From: Bacteroidales bacterium UBA1628
GTDB lineage: Bacteria > Bacteroidota > Bacteroidia > Bacteroidales > UBA932
Direction of reading: 5' to 3'
DNA: 6,709 nt
Assembly (NCBI GenBank): GCA_002321335.1
Contig: DCMG01000171.1
Location: forward strand, 1 to 6,709
Position 1 is the first letter of the stretch, and every line of letters starts with the position of its first letter. Below the pieces are notes generated by a model. The model searched no databases, was not told the DNA's origin, and saw nothing but the letters and a program-made list of their open reading frames with translations. Both the position numbers and the translations under genes were made by a program. This document shows, piece by piece, positions 6,692 through 6,709 of the stretch.

Positions 6692-6709
6692 ATGCGTCAA
6701 TCCTTTTAT
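6692..6709 (+). CDS. Possible start of a further gene, cut off by the window edge
   Basis: An ATG at 6692 opens a frame that stays open for the six codons left (MRQSFY). It follows an AT-rich leader of 43 nt after the previous stop, as expected for a Bacteroidetes gene start. The basic residue after Met would suit a signal peptide, but six residues are far too few for a product call. Confidence 0.25.

Noticed and set aside
6671..6692. AT-only inverted repeat TAAAA/TTTTA as a terminator
   Set aside because: The stem is just five A-T pairs with a 12-nt loop and no GC core, too weak to terminate.
1..6709. tRNA, rRNA, CRISPR array or insertion sequence
   Set aside because: Almost all of the window is three well-supported genes; the gaps of 72, 15 and 61 bp hold no RNA-gene fold, spaced direct repeats or transposase fragments.

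Overview
The window looks like the 3' part of a starch-utilisation (Sus-type) polysaccharide locus from a member of the Bacteroidales. The evidence is a SusE/SusF-like outer-membrane starch-binding protein, a SusG-like surface alpha-amylase and a SusA-like neopullulanase. All lie on the + strand, with short AT-rich leaders lacking strong Shine-Dalgarno sites and Bacteroidetes-style lipoprotein signal peptides. The coding DNA is moderately GC-rich by eye, which fits gut or rumen lineages such as Rikenellaceae, Muribaculaceae or Prevotellaceae. The sequence alone does not settle the genus.

Layout. Bases 1-1500 hold the C-terminal 499 residues of a SusE/SusF-like protein whose start lies upstream of the window. 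It contains the end of an N-terminal Ig-like domain and then four starch-binding-like modules. Bases 1501-1572 form a short gap with a perfect 13-bp inverted repeat, either an intrinsic terminator/attenuator or an mRNA-stabilising hairpin. Bases 1573-3576 encode a 667-residue SusG-type lipoprotein amylase with a CBM58-like insertion and a complete GH13 catalytic triad. After only 15 bp, bases 3592-6648 encode a 1018-residue lipoprotein that joins two complete GH13 catalytic modules. The first is a compact alpha-amylase-like module. The second is a full SusA-like neopullulanase with its own N-terminal domain. The last 61 bases are AT-rich and non-coding except for a possible start codon of a further gene at 6692, preceded by a Bacteroidetes -7-like box.

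How the parts work together (inference from the Sus system of Bacteroides thetaiotaomicron): the SusE/F-like protein would hold starch at the cell surface, and SusG would make the first endo-cuts there. Oligosaccharides would be imported by SusC/SusD, probably encoded just upstream. The two-headed GH13 protein would then break maltooligosaccharides and alpha-1,6-containing fragments down further. The most unusual item is this fusion. It turns the normally free-standing, soluble periplasmic SusA into the C-terminal half of a membrane-anchored dual-active-site enzyme.
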